From Ruminococcaceae bacterium AM07-15 (GTDB lineage: Bacteria; Bacillota; Clostridia; Oscillospirales; Butyricicoccaceae), in the NCBI GenBank assembly GCA_003477405.1, contig QUDE01000003.1, positions 172,501-236,500 of the forward strand: 64,000 nt of DNA. The letters run 5' to 3'. The notes beneath the pieces are model-generated. The model had not been told where the DNA came from, did no database searches, and saw nothing but the letters and a program-made list of their open reading frames with translations. This document shows positions 51,490 through 59,689 of the stretch, piece by piece (position 1 is the first letter of the stretch; every line of letters starts with the position of its first letter). Position numbers and translations under genes: made by a program.

Positions 51490-52176
51490 TCATTCCTCCT
51501 TGACTTTTGGATCATCGAGCTGCGCGGACCGGACGGTGGTCTGCCGTGCCGCAGTCCGTTCATCCGGGATCTTCCTGGCCATCAGACAGCACAGCGGTGC
51601 CAACGAACTTCCGAGAAGCTGATGGCGAATGATGGAATAGCCGCGCTCGGACAGGTATGCCATCAGCTCCCCGGCAGTCCAGACATGATACACCCGAAAG
51701 CCTGACAGCTCCATGAACCAGAGCCGGAGTCTGGCGCTTCGGCTTTTGCCCCAGACAAAGGTGGGGGCGAACAGCCATCCCCCCGGCTTCAGAACCCGCC
51801 AGGCTTCCGCCAGAGCTTTTTCCGGGTGAGGCATGACATGGAGGGCGTTGGAGATCACGACCGCATCGAAGCTCTCCGGGCCGTAGGGCAGTTTGGTGGC
51901 GTCTTGGACGGAGAAATGGAGCCGAGACGAATGCACCTGCTTTTTGGCCTGACGGATCATTTCAGCTGAAAAGTCGGTTGCCTCCCAGCTCCGGACACAT
52001 GGAGACAGTGGCACGGACAGCTGACCTGTTCCGCAGGCTAACTCCAGCACATCCATGTCCCGTTTCAGAAAAGGACGCATTGCTTTGCATATCTGCTGAT
52101 AGGTTGCCTGAGAGCGGCGCATGAAACCGGAGTAATGCCGTGAAAACCGCTCCCAAAACTGCTTGTTGTCATCCAT
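51490..52176 (-). CDS. Class I SAM-dependent methyltransferase
   Basis: A 228-residue methyltransferase. SAM motif LELACGTGQLS (about 44-54), acidic loop ATDFSAEMI, DATKLPYGPESFDAVVISNALHVMPHPEKALAEAWRVLKPGGWLFAP. Substrate unknown; the shape is that of UbiE/small-molecule methylases. ATG 52176 with AGGTGA ten bases upstream is chosen; a longer frame to 52293 would run through the operator. It starts a unit with HMA and the small membrane protein. Confidence 0.85.
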   Translation of the reverse strand: MDDNKQFWERFSRHYSGFMRRSQATYQQICKAMRPFLKRDMDVLELACGTGQLSVPLSPCVRSWEATDFSAEMIRQAKKQVHSSRLHFSVQDATKLPYGPESFDAVVISNALHVMPHPEKALAEAWRVLKPGGWLFAPTFVWGKSRSARLRLWFMELSGFRVYHVWTAGELMAYLSERGYSIIRHQLLGSSLAPLCCLMARKIPDERTAARQTTVRSAQLDDPKVKEE

Positions 52177-52199
52177 GGCAGAAGAGTCACCTCGACATA

Positions 52200-52248
52200 G
52201 GTTAGCTAACGCTAACCAAATCATACTCTTTATCATGAGAAATTGCAA
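52200..52248 (-). promoter_or_regulatory. Promoter of the methyltransferase unit with DtxR-type operator O3
   Basis: TTGCAA (52243-52248), 17 bases, TATGAT (52220-52225) on the minus strand. Palindrome GGTTAGCTAACGCTAACC (52200-52217) follows the -10 box after two bases and covers the start site. Confidence 0.8.
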
Positions 52249-52408
52249 GATGTTATGACCATGACTTTTTGCCGATAGGCTGCAAACATGCACAGCACGA
52301 GGCTATTTTGCGCTTCATGAATCTTTTGAATCTTTTCTTTCGCAGCAATAAGGCACCGCCACCGGATGTGTTTCGGTGGCGGCTCTCCTGTTCTTTTTCC
52401 GTTGTTGC

Positions 52409-52639
52409 TCAGTCGTCCTCCAACAGCTTGGAGGGCGGGATTTTCAGTACTTGGGCAATCTTAAACAAGGTTTCCAAGGATACACCTCGAATTGTACCGG
52501 TCCCTTCCACCTGACCGACGAAATTGACGCTTTTCCCGATTCTTTCAGCAAGAACCTCCTGTGTCAATCCCGCCTTTTTTCTGTAATAGGCGATTTTTAA
52601 GCCCAGAGTGATATATCGTTCCGGAAACTCTGTCTGCAT
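52409..52639 (-). CDS. XRE family HTH regulator beside SLOG gene
   Basis: A 76-residue regulator: LGLKIAYYRKKAGLTQEVLAERIGKSVNFVGQVEGTGTIRGVSLETLFKIAQVLKIPPSKLLEDD, a complete Cro/C1 fold. ATG 52639 has GGGAGGTG upstream. It is divergent from the SLOG-type gene, with a palindrome between them. Confidence 0.88.
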   Translation of the reverse strand: MQTEFPERYITLGLKIAYYRKKAGLTQEVLAERIGKSVNFVGQVEGTGTIRGVSLETLFKIAQVLKIPPSKLLEDD

Positions 52640-52707
52640 CACTTCACCTCCCGACATTATGCTACCAACAGAACAGGTAAAATATAATTGAAACTAATTA
52701 GAGGATT

Positions 52708-52724
52708 ATTTACTTCGAGTAAAT
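52708..52724. promoter_or_regulatory. Palindrome between XRE and SLOG genes
   Basis: ATTTACTTCGAGTAAAT has 7-base perfect arms around TCG. A half-site CATTTACTTAAG recurs at 52748-52759. Probable operator of the adjacent XRE protein, since it lies at the candidate promoter TATAAT (52732-52737) of the plus-strand gene. Confidence 0.6.
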
Positions 52725-52795
52725 GTTTATATATAATAAGGGGTGAAACATTTACTTAAGGGAGCTGTTGGTCAGAAAATGCCAACGAGAACGAC

Positions 52796-53287
52796 ATGGA
52801 TCTATTTACCGTCAGTTTCTTTGGACATCGGATCGTTCCGGAATTTCGGGAAGCGGAAGAGCGTGTGGAGTCGTTGATCCACACATTGCTTTTGGAAAAG
52901 GAATATGTGGAGTTTCTGGTTGGCCGTAACGGAGACTTTGATCAGATTGTTTCCTCTGCCGTCAAGCGCCAACAGCGCCGTGTGCGGGATGACAATAGCG
53001 CCCTGATTTTGGCACTTCCGTATCCGACGGCAGAGCTACGGGACAATCTGGAGAACTTTGAAGCATATTATGATGAAATTGAACTGTGCAGCGCCGCCGC
53101 TGGCAGCCATCCGAAGGGTGCCATTCAGATTCGCAACCGACAGATGGTGGATCGAAGCGACCTTGTGGTATTCTATGTGGATCATTCCAGCGGCGGAGCA
53201 TATCAAACTCTGCGCTACGCCCAGAGAAAGGACAAAGAGATTCTGAATCTTGCATATTTTCGGGAACTCAGAAGATCGTCCACCTGA
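52796..53287 (+). CDS. SLOG-family (YpsA/DUF1273-like) protein
   Basis: A 163-residue Rossmann-like protein: MDLFTVSFFGHRIVPEFREAEERVESLIHTLL, then VGRNGDFDQIVSSAVKRQQRRV, and RNRQMVDRSDLVVFYVDHSSGGAYQTLRYAQRKDKEILNL. GHR and the SGGAYQT nucleotide-binding loop are features of SLOG proteins that bind ADP-ribose or nucleotides, some in phage defence. The ribosome site before ATG 52796 is weak. Partner is only the divergent XRE gene. Confidence 0.75.
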   Translation: MDLFTVSFFGHRIVPEFREAEERVESLIHTLLLEKEYVEFLVGRNGDFDQIVSSAVKRQQRRVRDDNSALILALPYPTAELRDNLENFEAYYDEIELCSAAAGSHPKGAIQIRNRQMVDRSDLVVFYVDHSSGGAYQTLRYAQRKDKEILNLAYFRELRRSST

Positions 53288-53349
53288 TTCTTGTGTGGGG
53301 TGTTTCATTGCAGCTGTGAGGGAAATTTATCGACCAGCAGGGAAATGAC

Positions 53350-53378
53350 TTGACGGGTTAGCGATAGCTAACTATAAT
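53350..53378 (+). promoter_or_regulatory. Promoter with DtxR-type operator O4 filling its spacer
   Basis: TTGACG (53350-53355), then GGTTAGCGATAGCTAAC occupying exactly the 17-base spacer (53356-53372), then TATAAT (53373-53378). A regulator bound there would exclude RNA polymerase. It drives the ZIP/LCM methyltransferase unit. Confidence 0.9.
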
Positions 53379-53400
53379 CAATCATAGGACACTACACTTT

Positions 53401-53562
53401 TTGAGGAGGGCCTGTGGAGAAGTACAAAATCGAGAAAGACTCCGTGTAGGAGATTCCTATACGGTTCTTGGTTGCGTCCGTCAGCCGCTGGCAAAGCTGG
53501 CCGACGGACCGATGCACCTGCAGATCGTCCGGATCGACTTTGCGGAATACATTCACGGTTAG
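53401..53562 (+). pseudogene. Short broken reading frame before the ZIP gene
   Basis: After the SD GAGGAGG, GTG 53414 opens a frame reading VEKYKIEKDSV that stops at 53447. A second frame covering 53401-53562 ends RVGDSYTVLGCVRQPLAKLADGPMHLQIVRIDFAEYIHG (shown only in part here as readable) and looks protein-like. A minus-one shift would join them. VEKYKIEKDSV also looks like the start of LCM-family methyltransferases, whose gene lies downstream. Either a decayed gene or a leader peptide. Confidence 0.35.
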
Positions 53563-53575
53563 ATTGGAGGAGATT

Positions 53576-54358
53576 ATGCCGATTGAACTATGGCAAGGGT
53601 TGCTGATCCCCTTTGCCGGGACGACGCTGGGTGCAGCCTGCGTCTTTTTTATGCGGAATAACTTGAGCGAACTGGTGCAGCGCGCTCTGACCGGCTTTGC
53701 GGCAGGGGTAATGGTGGCGGCTTCCGTCTGGAGTCTGCTGCTGCCCGCAATGGAGCAGGCTGTGGACATGGGGCGGTGGTCCTTTGTCCCCGCCGTTGTA
53801 GGTTTTTGGCTCGGCATCCTTTTCCTGCTGGGACTGGATCGGCTGATTCCGCATCTGCACCACGGCAGCGCGGAGGCCGAGGGCATCAAAAGCAGTCTTG
53901 GAAAGACGACCATGCTGACGCTGGCTGTGGCGCTGCACAACATCCCGGAAGGAATGGCGGTAGGGGCGGTCTATGCCGGGTGGCTCTACGGAGATAGCGG
54001 TATCACGCTGGCGGGGGCACTGGCTCTTTCTCTGGGAATTGCCATTCAGAACTTTCCGGAGGGCGCAATCATATCCATGCCCTTGAAAGCAGAGGGGTTC
54101 TCCAAATCCCGCTCCTTCCTGTATGGGATGCTGTCCGGCGCAGTGGAGCCAATAGGCGCCATCCTGACCATCCTACTGGCCGGAATTTTAGTCCCGGTGC
54201 TGCCCTATGCCCTGAGCTTTGCCGCCGGAGCGATGGTCTATGTGGTAGTAGAGGAATTGATCCCGGAGATGTCAGTGGGAAAGCACTCCAATGTGGGAAC
54301 CATACTGTTTGCGGTCGGCTTTACCCTCATGATGACGCTGGATGTGGCGCTGGGCTGA
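53576..54358 (+). CDS. ZIP family metal transporter
   Basis: A 260-residue membrane protein with about eight segments. Metal-path motifs are ALHNIPEGMAVG (His 121, Glu 125) and IAIQNFPEGAIIS (Asn 159, Glu 162), with a His-rich cytosolic loop IPHLHHGSAEAEG. It would import Fe(II), Zn or Mn. ATG 53576 has GGAGG upstream; the longer frame to 53468 is not supported. The DtxR-type promoter and the next gene argue for iron-responsive control. Confidence 0.93.
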   Translation: MPIELWQGLLIPFAGTTLGAACVFFMRNNLSELVQRALTGFAAGVMVAASVWSLLLPAMEQAVDMGRWSFVPAVVGFWLGILFLLGLDRLIPHLHHGSAEAEGIKSSLGKTTMLTLAVALHNIPEGMAVGAVYAGWLYGDSGITLAGALALSLGIAIQNFPEGAIISMPLKAEGFSKSRSFLYGMLSGAVEPIGAILTILLAGILVPVLPYALSFAAGAMVYVVVEELIPEMSVGKHSNVGTILFAVGFTLMMTLDVALG

Positions 54359-54386
54359 GTCAGGTTGCTTGAAAGGAGGATTTCAA

Positions 54387-55196
54387 ATGTCCCATTTTGG
54401 CGTTGTGGAGGACACATTGTTTGTCCCCATGCTGGGCAGGATCTATGCCAGCGAGTACTGCCCGCAGATCCTGTACGATCCAAAGGCGCTGGAACTGAAA
54501 AAGAAACTGCCTTCCGGCCTACCGGAGCAGGACGGACAGAGCCAGTATACCCTGCTGGCCTCCGCCGCCAGGTCCGCCAATATGGACCGGTTCATCCGGG
54601 CGTTTCTGGAGCGCAGGCCGGACGGTGTGATTGTTCAGCTGGGCTGCGGTCTGGAGACGGCTTATTTCCGCTGCGACAATGGAAGGTCGCGCTGGTATGC
54701 CGTGGATCTGCCCCGTGTGGTGGAGTACCGGCGGGAGCTGCTGCCGGAGCCGGAGCGGGAGACCTATCTCGCCGGGGATGCCTTTGCTGAGGACTGGATC
54801 AGGCAGATCCGCGCCGATGTGCCGGATGCTCCTATTCTGGTCACCGCCGGAGGCCTGTTCCACTATTTTGAGGAAAGCAAGGTTGTGGGCCTTCTGCGGA
54901 TGCTCACAGGGTTTGGAGAAATCGAAATCGTCTTTGACTCCGTGAGTAAAAGCGGCATGGCCATGATGCGGAAAAAGTACATGAAGCAGGTGGGTCACGG
55001 GGACGTGCAGATGCTTTTCTATGTAGACTCGGCGTCGGAACTGGCCGGGAAAATTGGGAACGGGGCCAGGGTGCTGGCCGAGGAGCCCTATTACCGCCAT
55101 ATCCCCCGAACCGGATTGAAGCTGTCTACCAAGATCAGTATGGCGGTTTCGGACCAGTTTTGGATGGTCAGGATAATCCATCTGTCGGTCAAATGA
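54387..55196 (+). CDS. LCM-type (PPM1/tetracenomycin family) SAM methyltransferase
   Basis: A 269-residue methyltransferase: VVEDTLFVPMLGRIYASEYCPQILYDPKA at the N-terminus and GVIVQLGCGLETAYFRCDNGRSRWYAVDLPRVVEYRREL for SAM binding, as in the leucine carboxyl methyltransferase group. These usually O-methylate carboxyl groups of small molecules or polyketides. Clostridial relatives accompany iron-regulated genes. AAAGGAGG precedes ATG 54387. Substrate unknown; possibly a metal-chelating compound, as inference. Confidence 0.85.
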   Translation: MSHFGVVEDTLFVPMLGRIYASEYCPQILYDPKALELKKKLPSGLPEQDGQSQYTLLASAARSANMDRFIRAFLERRPDGVIVQLGCGLETAYFRCDNGRSRWYAVDLPRVVEYRRELLPEPERETYLAGDAFAEDWIRQIRADVPDAPILVTAGGLFHYFEESKVVGLLRMLTGFGEIEIVFDSVSKSGMAMMRKKYMKQVGHGDVQMLFYVDSASELAGKIGNGARVLAEEPYYRHIPRTGLKLSTKISMAVSDQFWMVRIIHLSVK

Positions 55197-55211
55197 TGCC
55201 TTAGCCGAAAG

Positions 55212-55238
55212 CCGGCCGGAGTTTTCCGGCCGGTTTTT
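55212..55238 (+). terminator. Terminator of the ZIP/LCM unit
   Basis: CCGGCCGGA / TCCGGCCGG stem with GTTT loop and TTTTT after it. Confidence 0.93.
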
Positions 55239-55260
55239 GCACGGAGGTGGCCGTTTTCCC

Positions 55261-55330
55261 TTGACAAATCATCCCGTAGGCTCTATTATAACAGTGTTAT
55301 ATATCACTGTTATATATCACTGTTATATGG
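55261..55330 (+). promoter_or_regulatory. Promoter and repeated operator of the TetR gene
   Basis: TTGACA (55261-55266), 17 bases, TATTAT (55284-55289), followed by AACAGTG-N7-CACTGTT and two more CACTGTTATAT direct repeats up to the ribosome site. The repeats are the likely self-operator of the TetR protein. Confidence 0.8.
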
Positions 55331-55338
55331 AGGCGCAG

Positions 55339-55956
55339 ATGGAAGAGAAGTCTACCGCGACCCTGGAAAAGATCCAGCAGGCCGCCATGGAGGAGTTTAC
55401 GGTGAAAGGCTTTCAGGGTGCCTCCTTGCGGCAGATCGTGAAGCAGGCCGGTGTCACCACCGGCGCACTATATGGCTATTTCTCCAGCAAGGAGGCGCTC
55501 TTTGCCTCCATCGTGGAGCCTCACGCCGCTGCGCTGATGGGCCGGTTCATGGAGGCACAGACCGCCTTTGCCGAGATGCCCGAGCAGGAGCAGCCGGAAC
55601 ACATGGGACTGGAGTCCAGCCAGTGCGTCCATTGGATGGTGGACTACATCTGCGACCACCGGGAGCCCGTGAAGCTGCTGCTGTGCAAGGCCGAGGGCAC
55701 CAGCTATGAGCATTTCGTCCACAATATGGTGGAGGTCGAAGTGGAATACACCCTCCAATACCTGGAGGTTCTGCACCGTCTGGGGCATGAGTCCCCCCAG
55801 TTGGATGCCCAGCTGTGCCACATCATCGCCAGCGGGATGTTCAATGGCATCTTTGAGATCGTCGTCCACGACATGCCCAAGGAGCAGGCCATGCACTATG
55901 TGGATCAGCTGCGGGATTTCTACACTGCCGGGTGGCTGAAGCTGATCGGGCAGTAA
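55339..55956 (+). CDS. TetR family transcriptional regulator
   Basis: A 205-residue regulator with the TetR helix-turn-helix (ATLEKIQQAAMEEFTVKGFQGASLRQIVKQAGVTTGALYGYFSSKEALFASIV) and a ligand-binding all-helical C-domain. GGAGG lies five bases before ATG 55339. It precedes the ABC pair and may control it together with the DtxR site. Confidence 0.92.
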   Translation: MEEKSTATLEKIQQAAMEEFTVKGFQGASLRQIVKQAGVTTGALYGYFSSKEALFASIVEPHAAALMGRFMEAQTAFAEMPEQEQPEHMGLESSQCVHWMVDYICDHREPVKLLLCKAEGTSYEHFVHNMVEVEVEYTLQYLEVLHRLGHESPQLDAQLCHIIASGMFNGIFEIVVHDMPKEQAMHYVDQLRDFYTAGWLKLIGQ

Positions 55957-55982
55957 CATACCGCCAATCTTTTTTGGAAGAT

Positions 55983-56001
55983 CGGGGCTTCGCCCCTTTC
56001 T
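55983..56001 (+). terminator. Terminator after the TetR gene
   Basis: GGGGC-TTC-GCCCC stem with a T-rich tail TTTCTTTTT, ending just before operator O5. Confidence 0.8.
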
Positions 56002-56013
56002 TTTTACACAATC

Positions 56014-56031
56014 GGTTAGTTAATGCTAACC
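56014..56031. promoter_or_regulatory. DtxR-type operator O5 before the ABC pair
   Basis: GGTTAGTTAATGCTAACC: same palindrome with one change in the left arm. It is 19 bases before the GTG start, overlapping the expected leader of the ABC genes. Confidence 0.8.
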
Positions 56032-56049
56032 TTAAAAGGAGGAGTATTT

Positions 56050-57852
56050 GTGAAGCAAAAGAAGCAAAACGCGCTGTCTGTCCTGCTGGAATACGCAGGC
56101 AGCCATCGGCTGCTTACCCTTCTGGGGCTGGGACTGTCGGCGGTGTCCATGGTGTGCAGCATGATCCCGTACCTCTGCATTTGGCTGGCGGCACGAGATC
56201 TGATCGCTGTGGCGCCGGACTGGACTCAGGCCCAGAGTGTGACGGACTACGGTTGGATCGCCTTCGCTTTTGCGGTAGTCGGTATCCTCATCTACTTCCT
56301 TGGCCTGATGTGTACCCACTTGGCTGCGTTCCGCACGGCAGCCAACATCCGCAAGCAGGGCATGGCCCATGTGATGCAGGCACCGTTGGGTTATTTTGAC
56401 GCCAATGCCTCCGGTCTGATCCGTAGCAAGCTGGATGCGGCGGCCGCCGACACGGAAACGCTGCTGGCCCACAATCTGGCGGACATTGTAGGCACGATTA
56501 CATTGTTTCTCGCCATGCTGGTGCTGATGTTCGTGTTTGACTGGCGCATGGGCGCGGCCTGCCTGCTGGCGGCGGTGATTTCCATACTCGCCATGTGCAG
56601 CATGATGGGCGGCAAGAATGCCGCATTGATGGCAGAGTACCAGGCGGCTCAGGACCGCATGACCAAATCCGGCACCGAGTATGTGCGCGGCATCCCGGTA
56701 GTCAAAATTTTTCAGCAGACCGTCTACTCCTTCAAGGCCTTTCAGCAGGCCATCGAGGACTACAGCGCCAAGGCGGAGCACTATCAGGGCGATGTGTGCC
56801 GTGTGCCCCAGTCCATCAACCTGACCTTCACCGAGGGCGCCTTTCTGTTTCTGGTGCCGATGGTGCTGTTCCTGGCTCCCGGTGCGCTGGCTTCCGGTGA
56901 TTATGCGGGATTTGTAACGAACTTTGCTTTTTACGCCGTGTTCTCCGCTATCATTTCCACCGCGCTGGCCAAAATCATGTTTGCGGCCTCCGGCATGATG
57001 TTGGCCGACACCGCTCTGGGCCGCATCCAGCCGGTTATGGACGCGCCGACACTGGCGGTACCGGAGCATCCCCAGACGCCCAAGGACAATCGGGTGGTTT
57101 TCCGGGATGTGAGTTTTACCTACGACGGCGCGCAGTCCCCCGCCCTGTCCCATGTCTCCTTCACCGCCGAGCCCGGAGAGACGGTGGCGCTGGTGGGGCC
57201 TTCGGGCGGCGGCAAGACCACTGCCGCCAGCCTGATCCCCCGGTTCTGGGATGCGGATACTGGCACGGTAGAGGTGGGCGGCGTGGATGTGCGCCAGCTC
57301 GATCCCCATGTTCTGATGGAGCAGGTGGCTTTCGTGTTCCAGAACAACCGGCTGTTCAAAGCCAGCATTCTGGAAAATGTTCGGGCCGCCCGGCCCGACG
57401 CCAGCCGGGAGCAGGTGCTGGCCGCCCTGGAGGCCGCCCAGTGCGGCGACATTCTGGAAAAGCTGCCCCAGGGACTGGACACCGTGATCGGCACCGAGGG
57501 AACCTATCTCTCCGGCGGCGAGGCCCAGCGCATCGCCCTGGCCCGGGCCATTTTGAAGGACGCACCTATCGTAGTGCTGGATGAGGCCACGGCCTTTGCC
57601 GACCCGGAAAATGAGGCGCTGATACAGAAAGCCTTCGCACGGCTGACGAAGGACCGCACCGTCATCATGATCGCCCACCGACTCTCCACGGTGGTGGGTG
57701 CGGACAAGATCCTGGTTCTGGAGGGTGGCCGGGTGACGGAGCAAGGCACCCACGGGGAGCTGATCACGGCAGGAGGATTGTACACACGGATGTGGGCCGA
57801 CTACAATCAGGCGATCCAGTGGAAAATGGAAAGCGGCAAGGAGGAACGGTAA
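56050..57852 (+). CDS. ABC transporter, fused membrane-ATPase subunit 1 (YbtP/IrtA-like)
   Basis: A 600-residue exporter-fold ABC half-transporter: six membrane segments (about 20-310), Walker A VGPSGGGKTT near residue 383, signature LSGGEAQRIALARAIL near 488 and Walker B VVLDEATAFAD. The A-loop position and ATAFADPENE D-loop are of the type seen in siderophore importers YbtPQ and IrtAB. The start is GTG 56050 with AGGAGG seven bases upstream; the gene overlaps its partner at TAATG. Substrate unknown. Confidence 0.9.
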   Translation: MKQKKQNALSVLLEYAGSHRLLTLLGLGLSAVSMVCSMIPYLCIWLAARDLIAVAPDWTQAQSVTDYGWIAFAFAVVGILIYFLGLMCTHLAAFRTAANIRKQGMAHVMQAPLGYFDANASGLIRSKLDAAAADTETLLAHNLADIVGTITLFLAMLVLMFVFDWRMGAACLLAAVISILAMCSMMGGKNAALMAEYQAAQDRMTKSGTEYVRGIPVVKIFQQTVYSFKAFQQAIEDYSAKAEHYQGDVCRVPQSINLTFTEGAFLFLVPMVLFLAPGALASGDYAGFVTNFAFYAVFSAIISTALAKIMFAASGMMLADTALGRIQPVMDAPTLAVPEHPQTPKDNRVVFRDVSFTYDGAQSPALSHVSFTAEPGETVALVGPSGGGKTTAASLIPRFWDADTGTVEVGGVDVRQLDPHVLMEQVAFVFQNNRLFKASILENVRAARPDASREQVLAALEAAQCGDILEKLPQGLDTVIGTEGTYLSGGEAQRIALARAILKDAPIVVLDEATAFADPENEALIQKAFARLTKDRTVIMIAHRLSTVVGADKILVLEGGRVTEQGTHGELITAGGLYTRMWADYNQAIQWKMESGKEER

Positions 57853-59603
57853 TGTTCGGAGCAAACTTTCAACGGAAATATGCCCTGACGGATCAGGGCG
57901 TACAGAACACCAAAAAGGGAACCTTCTGGACGGTAATCGTCAATCTGGTGGTCATGGGTGGGGTCGGCATTTTGTACCTTGTGATGTCCGGCCTTATGGA
58001 AACTTTGGCCGGCGGTGTTTTGCCTGTGGCCTTGCCGGTGCTGGCTGGCCTCGTGATATTTGCATTTCTCTCCTTTCTCACTCATCTCCAGCAGTACAAG
58101 GCCACCTACGGCCTGGTGTACGGTGAGGTCAAGGCCACCCGCCTGCGTCTGGCGGAGCGGCTTCGCAAGCTGCCGCTCGGATTTTTCGGCAAGCGGGATC
58201 TGGCCGACCTGACGGAGACCCTGATGGGCGATGTCAACCGCATGGAGCATGTCTGGAGCCATGTGCTGGGCTACTTGTACGGCTCCTACATATCCACCGC
58301 CGTGATTGCGGTGTGCCTGCTCTGGTATGACTGGCGGCTGGCCCTTGCCTGCCTCTGGGGGGTGCCGGTGGCCTTCGGCCTGCTGTTTGGGAGCCGGAAG
58401 CTTACCGAGCGCCAGGCGGAGCAGATCAAGCGCGCCGCTGTGCGGGTCTCGGACGGGATGCAGGAGGCGCTGGAAAATGTGCGGGAGATCCGTGCCACCA
58501 ATCAGGAGGAGCGATACCTTGCCGGGCTGTACCGGAAGATTGACGACCATGAACGGATTATGATCCGCGGCGAGCTGGTCACCGGCCTGTTCGTCAACGG
58601 GGCCAGCGTCATCATGCGGCTGGGCGTGGCCACCACGATCCTTGTGGGTGCGGGGCTGATTTTGTCGGGACAGATCGACTTCATGCTGCTGTTCCTGTTC
58701 CTGATGGTCATCACCCGGATCTATGCCCCCTTCGATCAGAGCCTGGCACTGATCGCCGAGCTGTTTGTCTCCCAGGTGTCGGCAGACCGGATGAATGCTC
58801 TGTTCGACACGCCCATCGCCGAAGGGGCGGAGGTTTTCCAACCCCAGGGACACGACATTGTCTTTGACCATGTGGAGTTCGCCTATGATAAAGAGGCTGT
58901 CCTGCACGATGTCAGCTTTACCGCCAAAGAAGGCGAGATCACTGCGCTGGTGGGGCCCTCCGGCTCCGGCAAAAGCACCTGCGCCCGGCTGGCTGCCCGC
59001 CTGTGGGATATCACCGGGGGTACTATTAAAGTGGGCGGGGTGGATATCGCCACGGTGGACCCGGAGGTGCTGTTGACCGATTACTCCATGGTTTTTCAGG
59101 ATGTGGTGCTGTTTGACGACACGGTGATGGAGAATATCCGCCTGGGCAGGCGAGGTGCCTCCGACGCGGAGGTGATGGCTGCGGCCAGGGCCGCCAACTG
59201 CGAGGAGTTTGTCAGTAAACTGCCACAGGGATATCAGACGCCCATCGGAGAAAACGGCGCCAAGCTCTCCGGCGGCGAGCGGCAGCGCATCTCCATCGCC
59301 CGAGCGCTGCTCAAGAACGCGCCCATCGTGTTGCTGGATGAGGCCACCGCCTCTCTGGATGTGGAAAACGAAACCAAGGTGCAGGGGGCGCTTTCTCGGC
59401 TTCTGGCGGGCAAAACGGTACTGGTCATCGCCCATCGGATGCGCACCGTGGCCGGGGCGGATCATATCGTGGTGCTGAAGGACGGAAAGGTGGCGCAGCA
59501 AGGCTCCCCGCAGGCGCTGATGGCTGAGGGCGGCCTGTTCCGGCACATGGTGGAGCTCCAGAGTGAAAGCGCCCAGTGGCAGTTGAGTGGGGCAAGGCCA
59601 TAA
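57852..59603 (+). CDS. ABC transporter, fused membrane-ATPase subunit 2 (YbtQ/IrtB-like)
   Basis: A 583-residue partner half-transporter: membrane domain about 20-310, Walker A GPSGSGKSTC near residue 370, signature LSGGERQRISIARALL near 473, Walker B IVLLDEATASLD. Together with the preceding gene it forms a heterodimer. Iron-type operator, TetR and AraC regulators around it support metallophore or tetrapyrrole transport; direction, import or export, is not proven by sequence. Confidence 0.9.
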   Translation: MFGANFQRKYALTDQGVQNTKKGTFWTVIVNLVVMGGVGILYLVMSGLMETLAGGVLPVALPVLAGLVIFAFLSFLTHLQQYKATYGLVYGEVKATRLRLAERLRKLPLGFFGKRDLADLTETLMGDVNRMEHVWSHVLGYLYGSYISTAVIAVCLLWYDWRLALACLWGVPVAFGLLFGSRKLTERQAEQIKRAAVRVSDGMQEALENVREIRATNQEERYLAGLYRKIDDHERIMIRGELVTGLFVNGASVIMRLGVATTILVGAGLILSGQIDFMLLFLFLMVITRIYAPFDQSLALIAELFVSQVSADRMNALFDTPIAEGAEVFQPQGHDIVFDHVEFAYDKEAVLHDVSFTAKEGEITALVGPSGSGKSTCARLAARLWDITGGTIKVGGVDIATVDPEVLLTDYSMVFQDVVLFDDTVMENIRLGRRGASDAEVMAAARAANCEEFVSKLPQGYQTPIGENGAKLSGGERQRISIARALLKNAPIVLLDEATASLDVENETKVQGALSRLLAGKTVLVIAHRMRTVAGADHIVVLKDGKVAQQGSPQALMAEGGLFRHMVELQSESAQWQLSGARP

Positions 59604-59620
59604 TTCTTTGTGCAATAGAG

Positions 59621-59662
59621 AGAAGCCCACAGTTCCGGATACAAAACTGTGGGCTTCTTTCT
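59621..59662. terminator. Terminator between ABC pair and AraC gene
   Basis: AGAAGCCCACAGTT pairs with AACTGTGGGCTTCT around a ten-base loop, then TTTCT. Works for the plus-strand ABC unit and probably also for the minus-strand AraC gene. Confidence 0.85.
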
Positions 59663-59689
59663 GAATCAAAAAGACAAAATACATTTGAT

